Below, piece after piece: positions 1-8,556 of a stretch of DNA of 47,968 bases. Below the pieces are notes generated by a model that had not been told where the DNA came from, ran no database searches, and was given only the letters and a program-made list of their open reading frames with translations. Position numbers and translations under genes: made by a program. Numbering within the stretch: position 1 is the first letter of the stretch; each line of letters begins with the position of its first letter. Source of the DNA: Planctomycetota bacterium (GTDB lineage Bacteria > Planctomycetota > PLA2). Location: the NCBI GenBank assembly GCA_021776785.1, contig JAJFFF010000057.1:1-47968 (forward strand), read 5' to 3'.

Positions 1-93
1 CTCGTCTGTTTCTTCGCCGGTCGGCGATTGCGTACGCCCCAACCAAAACGCCCCCAGTTTTTCGAACTCTTCCGCCGTCGGCGCATTCGCCAT
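1..93 (-). CDS. Unknown protein, N-terminal fragment (runs off window)
   Basis: Thirty-one codons run from an ATG at 93 to the window edge without a stop. A strong ribosome binding site (GGAGGAGAT on the minus strand) lies just upstream, which makes this a real start. The peptide begins MANAPTAEEFEKLGAFWLGR and continues with an acidic stretch. I do not recognise the family with confidence; similar openings occur in some HerA-like ATPases, but the fragment is too short to call. It is divergent from the lipoprotein gene that follows. Confidence 0.6.
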   Translation of the reverse strand, partial: MANAPTAEEFEKLGAFWLGRTQSPTGEETDE

Positions 94-187
94 GTCGTAT
101 CTCCTCCGTAGCCCCGCATTGTCCCCCGTCAGTCAAAAGCGGGTCAAGGTGCACACAACTTCGGGCGCGCTCCGGTACTCTCGGCCC

Positions 188-706
188 ATGCGCAACGGAT
201 TCGTTCCTACCCTCGTCGCTCTTTTTCTGGGGCTTGCGGCGTGCTCAAGCGGGCCTTCGTCCAAAGTGAATTCGTCGCTCACACCGGACGTCGTCGCGGC
301 GCTGCAAGCGGGGCCGGTTGTCTTGTCGTCGCTCCATCCGCAACCCCGCGGCAGGGACGAAAAACTCTGGGAAGAGCGCGGGTTTGACAAGCTCCCCTCC
401 ATTGACGACTACGCCGTCCTGGGCGCGACCGAGCTCGATGCGGAGGGGAAGAAACGAATCTTGGGCGCGCTCTTTCGCGGGATCGATGCCAACGACGGTA
501 CCGCTGCCGCATGCTTTAACCCGCGGCACGCGCTGACCGTTCGGGCGGGCGCGACGCGCTACGACCTCGTGATCTGCTACGAGTGCCTGTCGATCACCAT
601 CCGGAAAAACGGTAAGCACCACGGGAGCACGCAGACGACATCGAAGCCCACCCGCGTGTTCAACGCGGAGCTCAAGCGCGCGGGCGTGCGCTTACCGAAA
701 GACTAG
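188..706 (+). CDS. Small putative lipoprotein, unknown function
   Basis: A 172-residue protein whose start is placed at the internal ATG (188), because the residues from there form a lipoprotein signal (MRNGFVPTLVALFLGLAAC, Cys19 as the lipidated residue). The upstream extension to 92 would put 32 non-hydrophobic residues in front and would overlap the divergent gene's start. The mature part is soluble, with a Ser-rich linker after the lipobox and a Cys pair near residue 125 (CYEC). No known domain is recognised. It is probably anchored in a membrane facing the periplasm. It converges on the DUF1552 gene with a 5-bp gap. Confidence 0.65.
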   Translation: MRNGFVPTLVALFLGLAACSSGPSSKVNSSLTPDVVAALQAGPVVLSSLHPQPRGRDEKLWEERGFDKLPSIDDYAVLGATELDAEGKKRILGALFRGIDANDGTAAACFNPRHALTVRAGATRYDLVICYECLSITIRKNGKHHGSTQTTSKPTRVFNAELKRAGVRLPKD

Positions 707-711
707 GGCTG

Positions 712-2031
712 CTAAAGACCCGACAGTGTGCCCGTGCTGTCACCAAACGACGTGCGACGCACACCGCCTCGTTGCATGAGCGATAAGTACAGGTTATTCA
801 TCGGCGTGTTGCGCGCGAACTTCACGTGACGTCCGGGCGTCAGGTCCCCCCCGCCACCGCCTGCGATCAACACCGGCAGGTCGTCGTGGTTGTGACGGTT
901 GCCGTCGCTGATGCCGCTGCCGAACACGATCGTCGAGTTGTCGAGCAGACTTCCTTCGCCGTCTTGGATCGACGCCATCTTGGTTAAGAAGTATGCGAGT
1001 TGCTCGGTGTGGAAACGGTTGATCTTGCGAATGCCTTCGATCTTGTGACGATCGCCGCCGTGATGCGAGATGTGATGGTGGCCGTCGCGCACGCCGATGA
1101 ACGGGTACGTGCGATTCGAACCCTCGTTGGCGAGCATGAACGTGGCTACGCGCGTCGCGTCCGCTTGGAACGCAAGCGCCAACAAGTCGTACATCAATCG
1201 CACGTGATCCACGTACGCTTGCGGGACGCCGTCGGGCCGCTTCATCGCCGGGTCCGGCGAACTCCCCGACTCCGCCATCTCGATGCGCCGTTCGACTTCG
1301 CGCACGCCCGCGAAGTACTCGTCTATCTTGCGCCGGTCCGCTTTGCCGATCCGCTTGTGGAGGCGCTTCGCGTCTTCGGTCACGAAATCGAGGATGCTCT
1401 TGCGCGTCGCCAATCGGCGCGCGCGCGACTCCTCGGACTCGCCGGGACGGCCGCCGAACATGCGCTCAAACACAAGGCGGGGGTCGACTTCTTTAAGCAT
1501 CGGCGTGTGCGGTGTCCGCCACGAAATGTTGGACGAGTACGCGCAGCTATAGCCAGAGTCGCACTGGCCCGATTGCCGCGCCGACTCGCACCCGATTTCG
1601 AGCGACGAGAGTTTCGTGCGGCGACCGATCGCTTGCGCGAGCAACTGATCGACGCTGACGCCGACCTCGATGTCGGAACCCGCCGTCTTGAACGGTTGCG
1701 CGCCGGTTAAGTACACAGCGGCAGACCGCGCGTGGTCGCCGGGGCCGTCGCCGTTGGCGCGCCCCTTGTCGTGCGTGAGACCCGACAACACGAGAAGTTG
1801 TTTCCGCAGGGGCGCGAGCGGCTCCATCAACCAAGGCAACTCGAAATCGGCGCCCGTCTGCTTGGGCGTCCAGTCTTCCATGTGCATGCCGTTGGGCACA
1901 AACAGGAACGCGGTGCGCTTGGGCCGGGCCGTGGGCGCGGCCCAAGCCATGGACTCCAAAAACGGGAGCGACAGCGCGGCGCCGGCCCCGCGCAGAAAAG
2001 TGCGGCGATTGAGTTTGCTGGTGGATTTCAA
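712..2031 (-). CDS. DUF1552 family Tat-exported protein
   Basis: This 439-residue protein matches the DUF1552 family, common in Planctomycetota and almost always next to a DUF1592-type cytochrome, as it is here. The N-terminus carries a twin-arginine signal (NRRTFLRGAGAALSLPFLES), so it is probably exported folded. Family-typical segments are visible: FLFVPNGMHMEDWTPK, GLTHDKGRANGDGPGDHARS, and GSGISDGNRHNHDDLPVLIAG. The start is taken as the TTG at 2031, which lies 19 bp after the stop of the upstream gene; the longest frame from 2100 would overlap that gene by 50 bp and precede the Tat signal with unrelated residues. Function is not established; the fold resembles sulfatase-like proteins (family knowledge). 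Confidence 0.85.
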   Translation of the reverse strand: MKSTSKLNRRTFLRGAGAALSLPFLESMAWAAPTARPKRTAFLFVPNGMHMEDWTPKQTGADFELPWLMEPLAPLRKQLLVLSGLTHDKGRANGDGPGDHARSAAVYLTGAQPFKTAGSDIEVGVSVDQLLAQAIGRRTKLSSLEIGCESARQSGQCDSGYSCAYSSNISWRTPHTPMLKEVDPRLVFERMFGGRPGESEESRARRLATRKSILDFVTEDAKRLHKRIGKADRRKIDEYFAGVREVERRIEMAESGSSPDPAMKRPDGVPQAYVDHVRLMYDLLALAFQADATRVATFMLANEGSNRTYPFIGVRDGHHHISHHGGDRHKIEGIRKINRFHTEQLAYFLTKMASIQDGEGSLLDNSTIVFGSGISDGNRHNHDDLPVLIAGGGGGDLTPGRHVKFARNTPMNNLYLSLMQRGGVRRTSFGDSTGTLSGL

Positions 2032-2050
2032 GATAGGGCTCTCTATCAGT

Positions 2051-4288
2051 TTACTTCGGTGCGACGCCCCAGAACGCGTCAAGTTGGACCAGCGCCACAA
2101 TCAGCGCGTCCAAACGGGGCGTGGCTTCTAACGTCTTCACGAGCGATTCGAGGGCGGGCTCATCGCGCTCGAGCAAGCCCCGGCCGAGCGCGTACACGAG
2201 CATGTTCTTGGCAAGCGAGCGCAGAAAACCGGCATCGGCGCGCACGACGGCGCGCAAATCGGCGGCGCCCTTGATCGTTTGGCCGCCCGGCAAGACACCG
2301 CTCGCGTCGATCGGATGCTTGCCGTCGGCGGTCCGCCAGCGTCCGATCGCGTCGTAGTGCTCCAGCGCAAATCCCAACGTGTCCATGCGCGCGTGACACT
2401 GCGCGCACGCGGCGTCTTGGCGGTGACGTTGAAGGCGTTCCTTAAACGTAGCGGCCGCGACCGCCTCCGGACTCTCGTCGATGTCGTCCACGCCCGGCGG
2501 CGGCGGAGGCGGCGGCGCGTCCAGCAACACTTCGAGCACCCACTTGCCGCGCTTCACGGGTGACGTGCGCGTCGGATTCGAAGTCGCTGTCAGCACGCTC
2601 GCGTGCGTGAGCACCCCGCCGCGCCGCCCCTTCGGTAGATGCACGCGACGCATCGTCATGCCCCGCACGCCGGGCAGTCCGTACAGTTTCGCGAGCGGCT
2701 CGTTGACGAACGTGAAGTCGTTGTCGATCAGTTCCCAGATGCTGCGGTGCTCGCGCAACACCGCGTCGAAGACCATTTCGGTTTCGGCGCGCATGGCCCG
2801 GCGGAGCGTGTCGTCGAAGTCGGGAAACAGACCCGGGTCGGGCGTCGCGCCTTCGACGCGGCCGATCTGCAGCCATTGGCTCGCAAACCGTTGCGCGAGC
2901 GACGACGCGCGCGCATCACGCAACAGGCGCCGCACCTGTGAAACCAAAACATTGCGCTCCGCCAGCTTGCCGGATCGCGCGAGCGCCAAGAGCGCGTCGT
3001 CGGGCGTGGAACTCCAAAGGAAGTAACTAAGCCGAGATGCCAACTCGAACGGATCGCGCCGACGGCGACCCTGGGCGTCGGGCGTTTCTAAGCGAAACAG
3101 GAAGTGCGGCGACGTGAGCAACGCGACGATCCCAACGCGAACACGCGCCTCGACCGACGCGCCCTGCGGCGATGCTTTGTCGATCATCTGGAGCAGTCGC
3201 GTCTTTTCGGCGGCCTCGAGCGGGCGCCGCCAAGCCCGTTCCGCGAGCGGGATCATCACCTCGCGAAGATACGCCGCATGCCCGGTCTTGGGCGGCGGGC
3301 GCGGCAGGATGCGGCGCTGCGAAATCGGCAACGGTTGTTTGTCCACCGGGCCGACGATCGCCAGGGACAAGACCACAGCATTGCGATCGCGCTGCTTCGG
3401 ATCGGGATGACGCGGTTGGTAGTAGTCGTTTAAAAACGCTACGCCGACGCGCCGCGCGCCGCCCTGCACGCGCACCTTGAACTGATACGTGCCCGGCTTG
3501 TTTTCGACCGCGGGCACGGCGAACGGATGCACGTTGCGACGATCGAGCTGTAGGGCCAACTGCACGACTTCGGGGCCGGCTTGTTGTCCGTACGCACGAA
3601 TCTCAAACACGTACTCGCCGTTGCGCTCAAACTCGTGCGGCGTCCACGCGGTCCCGTTCGCAAAGAAAAACGCGCGGCCACCGTTTTTGTTCCCACCGCC
3701 CTCGATGCGCAACCCGCGCCCCTCGTAGCGAACGGCGCGCGGCTGGGTCGGCGTTTCATCGACGACCGCCAGCGCGGCGATGCGCTCCGCGGCGTCCACG
3801 TACTTCTCCAACAGTGCCGGCGAGATCGACAACACATCGGCGATGTTGTCGAACCCGTGCCCGACCTCGTCGGCCGGAAAGTACGCGGTCGCATCGAAAT
3901 CAACGCCGAGCAAATCGCGCAGCGTGTGGATGTACTCCGCGCGGTTGAGGCGACGCATCGTCACCGGCGGCGGCGGCCCCGTCCGCGCGACGGACCTCAC
4001 TTGAGCAAGCGCGGCGATGGCGGACTTGTACTCCGTCTCGGTCGGCGCCTCCTCGGTTTCGGGGGGCATCGTCCGCCGCTCGAGGACACCTTTGACCTTG
4101 CGCCAATCAACGGCGTCCGAGGTCAGGTCGATCTTGCCCTTCGCGCGCCGTCCGCGATGACACGCGAGACAGTTGTCATCGAAAAACTCGTCAAGCGTTT
4201 CGCGGGCGGACGGCTCGGTCTGCGCCGGCGCGGACGCGAGCCACGCAAACAGCGCGAGGGCGACCCATAACGCGCAGCGCTTGTTCAC
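2051..4288 (-). CDS. Planctomycete-type cytochrome c protein (DUF1587/1595/1592/1588/1585)
   Basis: A 745-residue secreted protein with an N-terminal signal peptide (NKRCALWVALALFAWLASAP) followed by a heme-binding CLACH (C40, C43, H44). The middle contains the RLNRAEYIHTLRDLLGVDF segment of DUF1587 and the FASQWLQIGRV region of DUF1592. Near the C-terminus a second CAQCH (C628, C631, H632) is followed by MDTLGFALEHYDAIGRWR, typical of DUF1588, then a DUF1585-like end. The GTG start at 4288 is chosen because it overlaps the stop of the upstream small gene (GTGA) and places the signal peptide at the N-terminus; the longer frame adds 60 implausible residues. It forms an operon with the DUF1552 gene downstream and is probably a periplasmic electron-transfer or polymer-degrading component (inference). 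Confidence 0.88.
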   Translation of the reverse strand: MNKRCALWVALALFAWLASAPAQTEPSARETLDEFFDDNCLACHRGRRAKGKIDLTSDAVDWRKVKGVLERRTMPPETEEAPTETEYKSAIAALAQVRSVARTGPPPPVTMRRLNRAEYIHTLRDLLGVDFDATAYFPADEVGHGFDNIADVLSISPALLEKYVDAAERIAALAVVDETPTQPRAVRYEGRGLRIEGGGNKNGGRAFFFANGTAWTPHEFERNGEYVFEIRAYGQQAGPEVVQLALQLDRRNVHPFAVPAVENKPGTYQFKVRVQGGARRVGVAFLNDYYQPRHPDPKQRDRNAVVLSLAIVGPVDKQPLPISQRRILPRPPPKTGHAAYLREVMIPLAERAWRRPLEAAEKTRLLQMIDKASPQGASVEARVRVGIVALLTSPHFLFRLETPDAQGRRRRDPFELASRLSYFLWSSTPDDALLALARSGKLAERNVLVSQVRRLLRDARASSLAQRFASQWLQIGRVEGATPDPGLFPDFDDTLRRAMRAETEMVFDAVLREHRSIWELIDNDFTFVNEPLAKLYGLPGVRGMTMRRVHLPKGRRGGVLTHASVLTATSNPTRTSPVKRGKWVLEVLLDAPPPPPPPGVDDIDESPEAVAAATFKERLQRHRQDAACAQCHARMDTLGFALEHYDAIGRWRTADGKHPIDASGVLPGGQTIKGAADLRAVVRADAGFLRSLAKNMLVYALGRGLLERDEPALESLVKTLEATPRLDALIVALVQLDAFWGVAPK

Positions 4289-4497
4289 GAAACCGAAGGC
4301 GCCGAAGGCTCGCCCCGCTTGCGAAGCGCGCTCGGGATCCAAAAACAAAAACCGACGCCCCCGATACCGAGGCCGATCCACAACAACCAAAGCGGCGGCT
4401 GCCATCCGGCCAGGACGGCTGCTGTGTACCCCAAGAGGATCAAACTGCCGGCGGTCATCAGCGCGCACGCGAGGAGATTTCGTACCAGCGGGTCCAC
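4285..4497 (-). CDS. Small membrane protein, two transmembrane segments
   Basis: A 70-residue protein with a GTG start at 4497 and a GAGG ribosome binding site just upstream. Two hydrophobic segments are clear: LLACALMTAGSLILLGYTAA and PLWLLWIGLGIGGVGFCFWI, followed by a basic C-terminal tail. Its stop overlaps the GTG start of the cytochrome gene (GTGA), so the two are probably translationally coupled, which is the main argument that this short gene is real. Family not recognised. It could be a membrane anchor or assembly partner for the exported cytochrome/DUF1552 pair (inference from position only). Confidence 0.7.
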   Translation of the reverse strand: MDPLVRNLLACALMTAGSLILLGYTAAVLAGWQPPLWLLWIGLGIGGVGFCFWIPSALRKRGEPSAPSVS

Positions 4498-4586
4498 GTC
4501 CTCATTGTGGCACCGACGGCCCGGCCAGGAAAGAGACGCTCGCAGGGACGGCGAAAAGAGGCGTTCAGATCGGGTAGGGTGAGTCG

Positions 4587-6101
4587 ATGCTCTGGCTCTG
4601 GATCACGCTTGGTTTTTTGGGACTCGTTGCGCTTTGGGACATCACCCAGCGCCGCAACACGATTCGCCGCAACTTCCCGATCATCGGCCACATACGGTTC
4701 CTGCTCATCGAGATCGGGCCGGAGCTAAGGCAATACATCGTCGCGCATAACCGCGAAGAGGCGCCGTTTAATCGTCTGGAGCGCGAGTGGATCTATCACT
4801 CGGCGGATCGCAAGAACAACTACTTCGCGTTCGGCACCGACGATCAGGTCTACGCCATCGGCTATCCAATTATTAAGCACGCCGTGTTCGGGCACGCGAA
4901 GGCGTACTCGACCGGCAACACGAAGAGCAAATGCGACCCGATCCCGTGCGCCAAAGTCATCGGGGCTTCGCACAAGCGCGCCCGCACGTATCAACCGCCG
5001 TCGATCATCAACATCTCGGCCATGAGCTTTGGGTCGCTTGGTCGCAACGCGATCGAAGCGCTCAATAAGGGCGCGGTCTTGGCCGAGTGCTATCACAACA
5101 CCGGGGAGGGCGGGATCTCGCGCCACCACCGCCACGGCGCGGACCTCACGTGGCAGCTGGGTACGGGGTACTTCGGCGCGCGCACCGACGACGGCAAGCT
5201 CGACTACGACAAGCTCGCTCGCACGTGCGAAGAGGTGCCGCAAGTCCGCATGATCGAGATCAAACTCTCGCAAGGCGCCAAGCCCGGCAAGGGCGGCGTC
5301 TTACCGGCGGCGAAGGTGACCGAAGAGATCGCGGAGGCGCGCGGCGTCCCCGTCGGAGAAGACGTGTTGAGCCCGTCTGCGCACCACGAATTTTGCAACG
5401 TCGATGAGCTGATCGAAACCGTGGAGAAGATCGCCGAACGCACCGGACTTCCGGTCGGCATCAAGTCCGCCGTCGGACACCTGGATTTCTTCCAAGACCT
5501 GGCGGAGCGCATGAAGCGTTCGGGGCAGGGTCCGGACTTCATCGCGATCGACGGCGGCGAAGGCGGAACGGGTGCGGCGCCGCTGACGTTTGCCGATCAC
5601 GTCGCGCTTCCGTACAAGCTCGCGTTTACACGCGTGTACCGCATCTTTCACGAGATGGGTTTGACCGACGACATCACGTGGATCGGCGCTGGCAAGCTCG
5701 GGTTCCCCGACCGCGCGATCGTCGCGATGTCGCTGGGCGCCGACATGATCGCGATCGCGCGCGAAGCCATGCTCGCCGTCGGGTGCATCCAAGCGCAAAA
5801 GTGCCACACCGGCGTCTGCCCGACCGGCGTAGCGACGCACAACAAATGGCTGCAGCGCGGCTTGGTTCCCGACGTACACGCCAAGCGGTTCGCAGGGTAC
5901 GTCAACGCGTTTCGCGGCGAGCTGCTAAGCGTGACTTACGCGTCGGGATACGGACACCCCGGCCAATTCACACCCCACGACATCGAGATCTCAGCCGGGC
6001 CGAACGTCTTCAAGTCGCTCTACGACGTGTTCGGCTACGACAAAAAGCAATACGCCCCGGGCGCGGAGCCTTGTTACCGACCGATTCACCGGTCGAACTA
6101 G
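4587..6101 (+). CDS. FMN-binding glutamate synthase family protein
   Basis: A 504-residue protein matching the glutamate synthase central/FMN domain (GltB-like, Glu_synthase) found as stand-alone membrane-anchored proteins in many bacteria. One N-terminal hydrophobic segment (LWLWITLGFLGLVALW) is followed by the TIM-barrel. Diagnostic segments: INISAMSFGSLG, GEGGISRHH, IEIKLSQGAKPGKGG, DFIAIDGGEGGTGAAPL, and the 3Fe-4S ligands C-IQAQK-C-HTGV-C followed by PTGVATHN. There is no glutaminase domain, so ammonia or another amine donor may be used, or the physiological reaction differs from classical GOGAT (inference). The ATG at 4587 is preceded by AGGGTGAG, which can serve as a ribosome binding site. 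Confidence 0.92.
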   Translation: MLWLWITLGFLGLVALWDITQRRNTIRRNFPIIGHIRFLLIEIGPELRQYIVAHNREEAPFNRLEREWIYHSADRKNNYFAFGTDDQVYAIGYPIIKHAVFGHAKAYSTGNTKSKCDPIPCAKVIGASHKRARTYQPPSIINISAMSFGSLGRNAIEALNKGAVLAECYHNTGEGGISRHHRHGADLTWQLGTGYFGARTDDGKLDYDKLARTCEEVPQVRMIEIKLSQGAKPGKGGVLPAAKVTEEIAEARGVPVGEDVLSPSAHHEFCNVDELIETVEKIAERTGLPVGIKSAVGHLDFFQDLAERMKRSGQGPDFIAIDGGEGGTGAAPLTFADHVALPYKLAFTRVYRIFHEMGLTDDITWIGAGKLGFPDRAIVAMSLGADMIAIAREAMLAVGCIQAQKCHTGVCPTGVATHNKWLQRGLVPDVHAKRFAGYVNAFRGELLSVTYASGYGHPGQFTPHDIEISAGPNVFKSLYDVFGYDKKQYAPGAEPCYRPIHRSN

Positions 6102-6389
6102 CGCTCGTCTCGCGGGAGGAAACCGAAACAGCGCAGCCAACACGATGCCTGCCGCGAAAAAAACCGCGCTTAGACAGACTGCACCAGTCAGTAGACCGGG
6201 GCCAGGAGGCAGATGAAACCGGATCGCAAGAACCGCTGCCGAGATGCCCAACTAGGGATATATCGCGAGCGCAAAAAGCGGCACCGTGAAATAGAGCAGC
6301 ACAACGACCAGGCTGACTATGCAACCGAGAGTTTCGCGTACACGGTTGCGGAGCGGCGGACTCCACGACTCGGACGGATGCGTTTCCAT
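5991..6389 (-). pseudogene. Small membrane protein interrupted by an in-frame amber codon
   Basis: On the minus strand an ATG at 6387-6389 opens a frame reading METHPSESWSPPLRN and then a transmembrane helix (IVSLVVVLLYFTVPLFALAI). It is stopped by TAG at 6252-6254. The same frame continues directly with another hydrophobic stretch (LLTGAVCLSAVFFAAGIVLA) and a basic tail, running into the 3' end of the convergent glutamate synthase gene before stopping at 5991. Together the two halves look like one two- or three-helix membrane protein of about 95-100 residues broken by a stop. Two separate small genes (the second with a TTG start directly after the TAG) are an alternative. No clear ribosome binding site precedes the ATG. 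Confidence 0.35.
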
Positions 6390-6475
6390 CGATTGAGAAA
6401 CCGTACCAGCTCAAACGAGTATCGACCGAGTGGCGGAGACGCCGCGCGCGACGGGCGCCGCCTACGGTCGTTGGG

Positions 6476-6868
6476 TCAAGCGTCGTGCATGTCGCGATCG
6501 CCGTTGCGGATGAGTTCGAGTCTGTTGCCGAATGGATCCGCGATGTAACAGCGCGTAATTCCTTCGAGTCGGTCGTCGGGTTTGGCTTTTACACCGGCTG
6601 CCGCGAGCTCTCGCACTAGGACTTCGTAGCCGCGCACGCGTAACGCCGGGTGCGCCTTGCGGGCGGGGCGGAAGTCTTTTTCCACGCCGAGATGGATGCG
6701 TACTGTGCCGCCCACAAACCAGCAGCCGCCGTTCTTGCGCAGCGTTTCCGGTTTTTCGATTTCTCTTAGGCCCAGCAGCCCCGCGTAGAACGCGCGCGCG
6801 TCGTCTTCTCGGCCTTGCGGCATCGCGAGCTGCACGTGATCGAGGGTTGTGAACTCCGGGTCAGTCAA
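6476..6868 (-). CDS. Glyoxalase/bleomycin resistance (VOC) superfamily protein
   Basis: This 130-residue protein has the one-module VOC fold signature: TLDHVQLAMPQG at the start, ARAFYAGLLGLREIEKP, then GGTVRIHLGVEKDF and a C-terminal CYIADPFGNRLELI, where the final Glu is a usual metal ligand. Such proteins bind a divalent metal and act as dimers on varied small substrates; the substrate cannot be told here. The TTG start at 6868 overlaps the upstream CPBP gene's stop by 8 bp, so the two are one transcription unit. An internal ATG is too deep to keep the first strand intact. Confidence 0.82.
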   Translation of the reverse strand: MTDPEFTTLDHVQLAMPQGREDDARAFYAGLLGLREIEKPETLRKNGGCWFVGGTVRIHLGVEKDFRPARKAHPALRVRGYEVLVRELAAAGVKAKPDDRLEGITRCYIADPFGNRLELIRNGDRDMHDA

Positions 6869-7565
6869 AGAGACCGCCCGCTCTTGCGCCGAGTGTGTCC
6901 ATCGTGACGGCGACCAGCATGTGCAACATGGCGCCGCCGTAAAACGATTTGGTCCGCAACGCGAGTGCGCACAAGGCGATGCCCGCGATGATCGCGCCGC
7001 CCGCTTCCATCCACGGCTTGTGGTAGTGGATCATGCAGTACGGCACTGCGAGCACGAAGATCGCCAGCTGCCCGATCTTTTTTTCCAGCGTGAAGAGCGC
7101 GTAGCCGCGGAAAAACGATTCGAGCGCGAAGAACTGCAGAATGTATGCGGCCTCCCACTTCCAAAACGTTGCGAAGTCATTGCGCGCCGCGCCGACGAAT
7201 GGATACGTTCTTACAAACGCCGGTTGCGACGCGGCGTAGAACAGAAACGGGACCATGAACAAAAACAGCCCAAAATAGATCCAGGAGTGCTTCCAAAACC
7301 CGCGCGCGTTGTAGCCGACGCTCGATAATGGCTCGCGGTGTACGAACTTTACGATCAGCAGCGGAATCAAGCCGAACGCCACGCTGGTCGCGATCGCCCA
7401 GGTGATGCCCGCCTCCAGCGAGATTCTTCCCAGCGGCCCCAGACGGGCCTGAATACGCGGCGGGAGATAGTAGTACTCCAGCACCGTGAGGGCCGCCGCC
7501 ATGTACACGAGCACCAACGCGCAGCGCGCATCCACCGTCTTGAAGCCCTCGATGATCTTGCGCAC
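6861..7565 (-). CDS. CPBP family intramembrane metalloprotease
   Basis: A 234-residue polytopic membrane protein of the CPBP (Abi, Rce1-like) family. The first motif appears as ALESFFRGYALF (Glu, then FFRG), and the second as FVLAVPYCMIHYHKP, with further conserved positions around GGAMLHM. Only one Glu precedes FFRG, where many members have two; this variant is found in some family members. Multiple hydrophobic stretches are spaced through the length. Members cleave or bind prenylated or other membrane substrates, or act as bacteriocin self-immunity proteins; which applies here is unknown. It starts with GTG at 7565 and is followed by the overlapping VOC gene. Confidence 0.78.
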   Translation of the reverse strand: MRKIIEGFKTVDARCALVLVYMAAALTVLEYYYLPPRIQARLGPLGRISLEAGITWAIATSVAFGLIPLLIVKFVHREPLSSVGYNARGFWKHSWIYFGLFLFMVPFLFYAASQPAFVRTYPFVGAARNDFATFWKWEAAYILQFFALESFFRGYALFTLEKKIGQLAIFVLAVPYCMIHYHKPWMEAGGAIIAGIALCALALRTKSFYGGAMLHMLVAVTMDTLGARAGGLFD

Positions 7566-7663
7566 GCCGACACATTACCCGAGATCGCAGCGCAACGCGG
7601 CCCCAACATAGGCACAAGATCAATTGAGGCACCCCCTACAATTTTGAAGAAGGCCGGTCCCGG

Positions 7664-7699
7664 CCACCGGAACCACCGGAACCACTGGAACCACCGGAA
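7664..7699 (+). repeat. Four tandem copies of a 9-bp unit in a 5' leader
   Basis: The unit CCACCGGAA repeats four times without gaps (7664-7672, 7673-7681, 7682-7690 with one C-to-T change, 7691-7699). The array ends 11 bases before the start codon of the secreted protein at 7711, directly 5' of its AAGG ribosome binding site. If transcribed it forms an unstructured purine/pyrimidine-ordered leader; slippage could change the spacing of promoter or leader elements. Confidence 0.9.
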
Positions 7700-7710
7700 C
7701 AAGGAAAACG

Positions 7711-8496
7711 ATGAAGAAACTAACCCTGTCGATGGGCGCGATCGCCCTGAGCGTGTTGTGCATTTCTGTTTGGGCCGACGAAGAGCCGGCGACGCCGATT
7801 CCGGCGACGAAGAAAACACACGCCTCTAAAACCACGTACGACAAAGTCTCCAAAAACGTGATCGATGCGTGGCGCAAGATGGAGTACCGCTGGACGAGCG
7901 TGAAAAAAGCGCACGCGACCATTACCGCTAAGGTCTCGCAAATGGGTCAGGCGGCGGCGACCAAAGGCGTTTACAAACTGGATGGCGAAAAAAGCGAGCT
8001 GACGTACGACGCGGGTCAAGCGGCCGCGGTTCTCAACACGCAGGGTTGGGATCGCAAGATGTTTGACCGCTTCTGGAAGGACATGTGGGACAAAGATCTA
8101 GAAGGCGGCACGTTCAAAGCCGAAAAAATCGAGACCGGCACGAAAATCAGCGTGACCGGAAAGATCGAAGCCCCTTACCGCGTGATGTACTTCGATGCCA
8201 ACGGCGTGATGACGCATGCCGACGTGGAACTCACCAACGCGGGGATGACCATGAAGGGCAAGTTCACGATGACCCACAAAAAATTAAGCACCGGCAAGTA
8301 CGTCATGTCCGAATTCAAGATCGAGCTCGACGTCCCCGGCGGCAAATGGACCGAGATCATGACGCTGAAGTACAAGGATTACAACGGCGTCGTCGCACTC
8401 GTCAAAGCCGACGCCACCGGTGACTACGGCGGCATGCCGCAGGGGATGACCAAAGACATCGCTGTCGCTTGGAAGTTCAACGACGACGTGAAGTAA
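7711..8496 (+). CDS. Secreted protein of unknown function (DUF1579-like)
   Basis: A 261-residue protein with a standard signal peptide (MKKLTLSMGAIALSVLCISV, cleavage after VWA). The mature part is rich in Lys and Thr and beta-strand-like, with ITAKVSQMGQAAATKGVYKL, ISVTGKIEAPYRVMYF and TMKGKFTMTHKK. The overall pattern recalls periplasmic lipocalin-like or LolA-like barrels that report a modified-mass or lipid-binding role, but I cannot assign a family. Start ATG at 7711 has AAGG upstream. The gene is monocistronic, followed 24 bp later by a terminator hairpin. Confidence 0.75.
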   Translation: MKKLTLSMGAIALSVLCISVWADEEPATPIPATKKTHASKTTYDKVSKNVIDAWRKMEYRWTSVKKAHATITAKVSQMGQAAATKGVYKLDGEKSELTYDAGQAAAVLNTQGWDRKMFDRFWKDMWDKDLEGGTFKAEKIETGTKISVTGKIEAPYRVMYFDANGVMTHADVELTNAGMTMKGKFTMTHKKLSTGKYVMSEFKIELDVPGGKWTEIMTLKYKDYNGVVALVKADATGDYGGMPQGMTKDIAVAWKFNDDVK

Positions 8497-8520
8497 CTCG
8501 CGCCATCTCTTGAACGCAAA

Positions 8521-8554
8521 GGCCGGCTCGAGCTAGACTCCCGCCGGCCTTTTT
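8521..8554. terminator. Rho-independent terminator, convergent
   Basis: GGCCGGC (8521-8527) pairs with GCCGGCC (8543-8549) and is followed by TTTTT. A run of A precedes the left arm, so the hairpin can also work on the minus strand for the HEAT-vWA gene that ends at 8557. Confidence 0.8.
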
Positions 8555-8556
8555 CG

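Noticed and set aside
1000..1710. 236-codon plus-strand frame opposite the DUF1552 gene
   Set aside because: Antisense shadow with Arg/His-rich composition; the minus strand carries clear family motifs.
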